64,000 nucleotides of DNA from Streptomyces vinaceus. GTDB lineage: Bacteria > Actinomycetota > Actinomycetes > Streptomycetales > Streptomycetaceae. The notes below the pieces were generated by a model, which was given only the letters and a program-made list of their open reading frames with translations, was not told the origin of the DNA and did not search any database. The position numbers and the translations under genes are program-made. The stretch lies in assembly GCF_008704935.1 (NCBI RefSeq), contig NZ_CP023692.1:4206001-4270000 (forward strand), given 5' to 3'. Shown here piece by piece: positions 63,940 to 64,000 of the stretch. Positions within the stretch are counted from its first letter, which is position 1. Each line of letters opens with the position of its first letter.

Positions 63940-64000
63940 ATGGCGGCGAACGGAAGCCCCACCGTCAGAAGGCTCCGCCTGGGCGCGGAACTTCGGCGGC
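63940..64000 (+). CDS. start of an XRE-type (DUF5753-style) regulator, cut by the window end
   Basis: Only the first 20 residues are visible: MAANGSPTVRRLRLGAELRR, the usual beginning of Streptomyces XRE regulators of the DUF5753 class. GGAGG lies 11 bases upstream. Continues past the window. Confidence 0.75.
   Translation, partial: MAANGSPTVRRLRLGAELRR

Overview
The window is chromosomal DNA from a Streptomyces (very high GC, GTG/TTG starts, many 4-base ATGA/GTGA gene overlaps, TTA-poor genes, DUF5753-style regulators, actinobacterial protein families). Two landmarks place it near the afs locus: a serine/threonine kinase with a C-terminal beta-propeller whose Thr168 numbering matches AfsK (43388-45817), and a SARP/NB-ARC/TPR regulator (58014-61181) followed by a 76-residue protein with three DNHAS repeats, i.e. 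afsR-afsS. purU, an ECF sigma operon and an EF-hand gene lie upstream.

Layout. 0-11 kb: alpha/beta hydrolase with a TTA codon, an ABC-2 type exporter, a small prim-pol-like protein, an HTH/TPR regulator, a Pro-rich membrane protein, a solute-binding lipoprotein, an SCO4402-like protein and purU. 10.5-12.3 kb: ECF sigma factor overlapping its zinc-finger/maleylpyruvate-isomerase-like partner, which carries an in-frame TGA. 12.6-13.4 kb: EF-hand gene followed by a MITE-like inverted repeat element. 13.4-18.4, 23-28, 30-42, 51-55 and 61.3-62.5 kb: a dispersed set of acyl-CoA catabolism genes: two AMP-forming ligases, one NDP-forming synthetase, four acyl-CoA dehydrogenases, an SDR, an MDR alcohol dehydrogenase, two crotonases, two thiolase-like proteins, two DUF35 proteins, two amidohydrolases, a cyclase, a flavin reductase, an F420-type reductase and DoxX. 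In between are a two-component system (19.4-21.3 kb), three double-VOC proteins, and secreted or membrane proteins.

The most notable pattern is a 15-base palindrome, consensus CTGACGGNNCGTCAG. It lies in front of nearly every acyl-CoA transcription unit: eleven good sites at 15002, 15080, 24028, 28026, 33158, 33182, 34794, 39547, 39637, 53694 and 61278. A copy with one arm mismatch (42081-42095) overlaps the start codon of the only TetR gene in the window (41440-42087). I infer a single TetR-controlled catabolic regulon that brackets and interleaves with the afs genes. The gene set resembles alicyclic/steroid-ring acyl-CoA breakdown (FadD3-like ligase, paired ACADs, Ltp-DUF35 pair, HsaB-like reductase), but the substrate cannot be read from the sequence.

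Between afsK and afsS there are about 12 kb of other genes: a cyclophilin; a cassette of two paralogous lipoproteins around a WXG-like protein and a large alpha/beta hydrolase; a catabolic cluster; a Uma2 nuclease remnant; a methyltransferase; and an IclR regulator. The afsS promoter carries two 11-base direct repeats of the kind AfsR and PhoP bind. I saw no rRNA, tRNA, CRISPR array, intact insertion sequence or origin.
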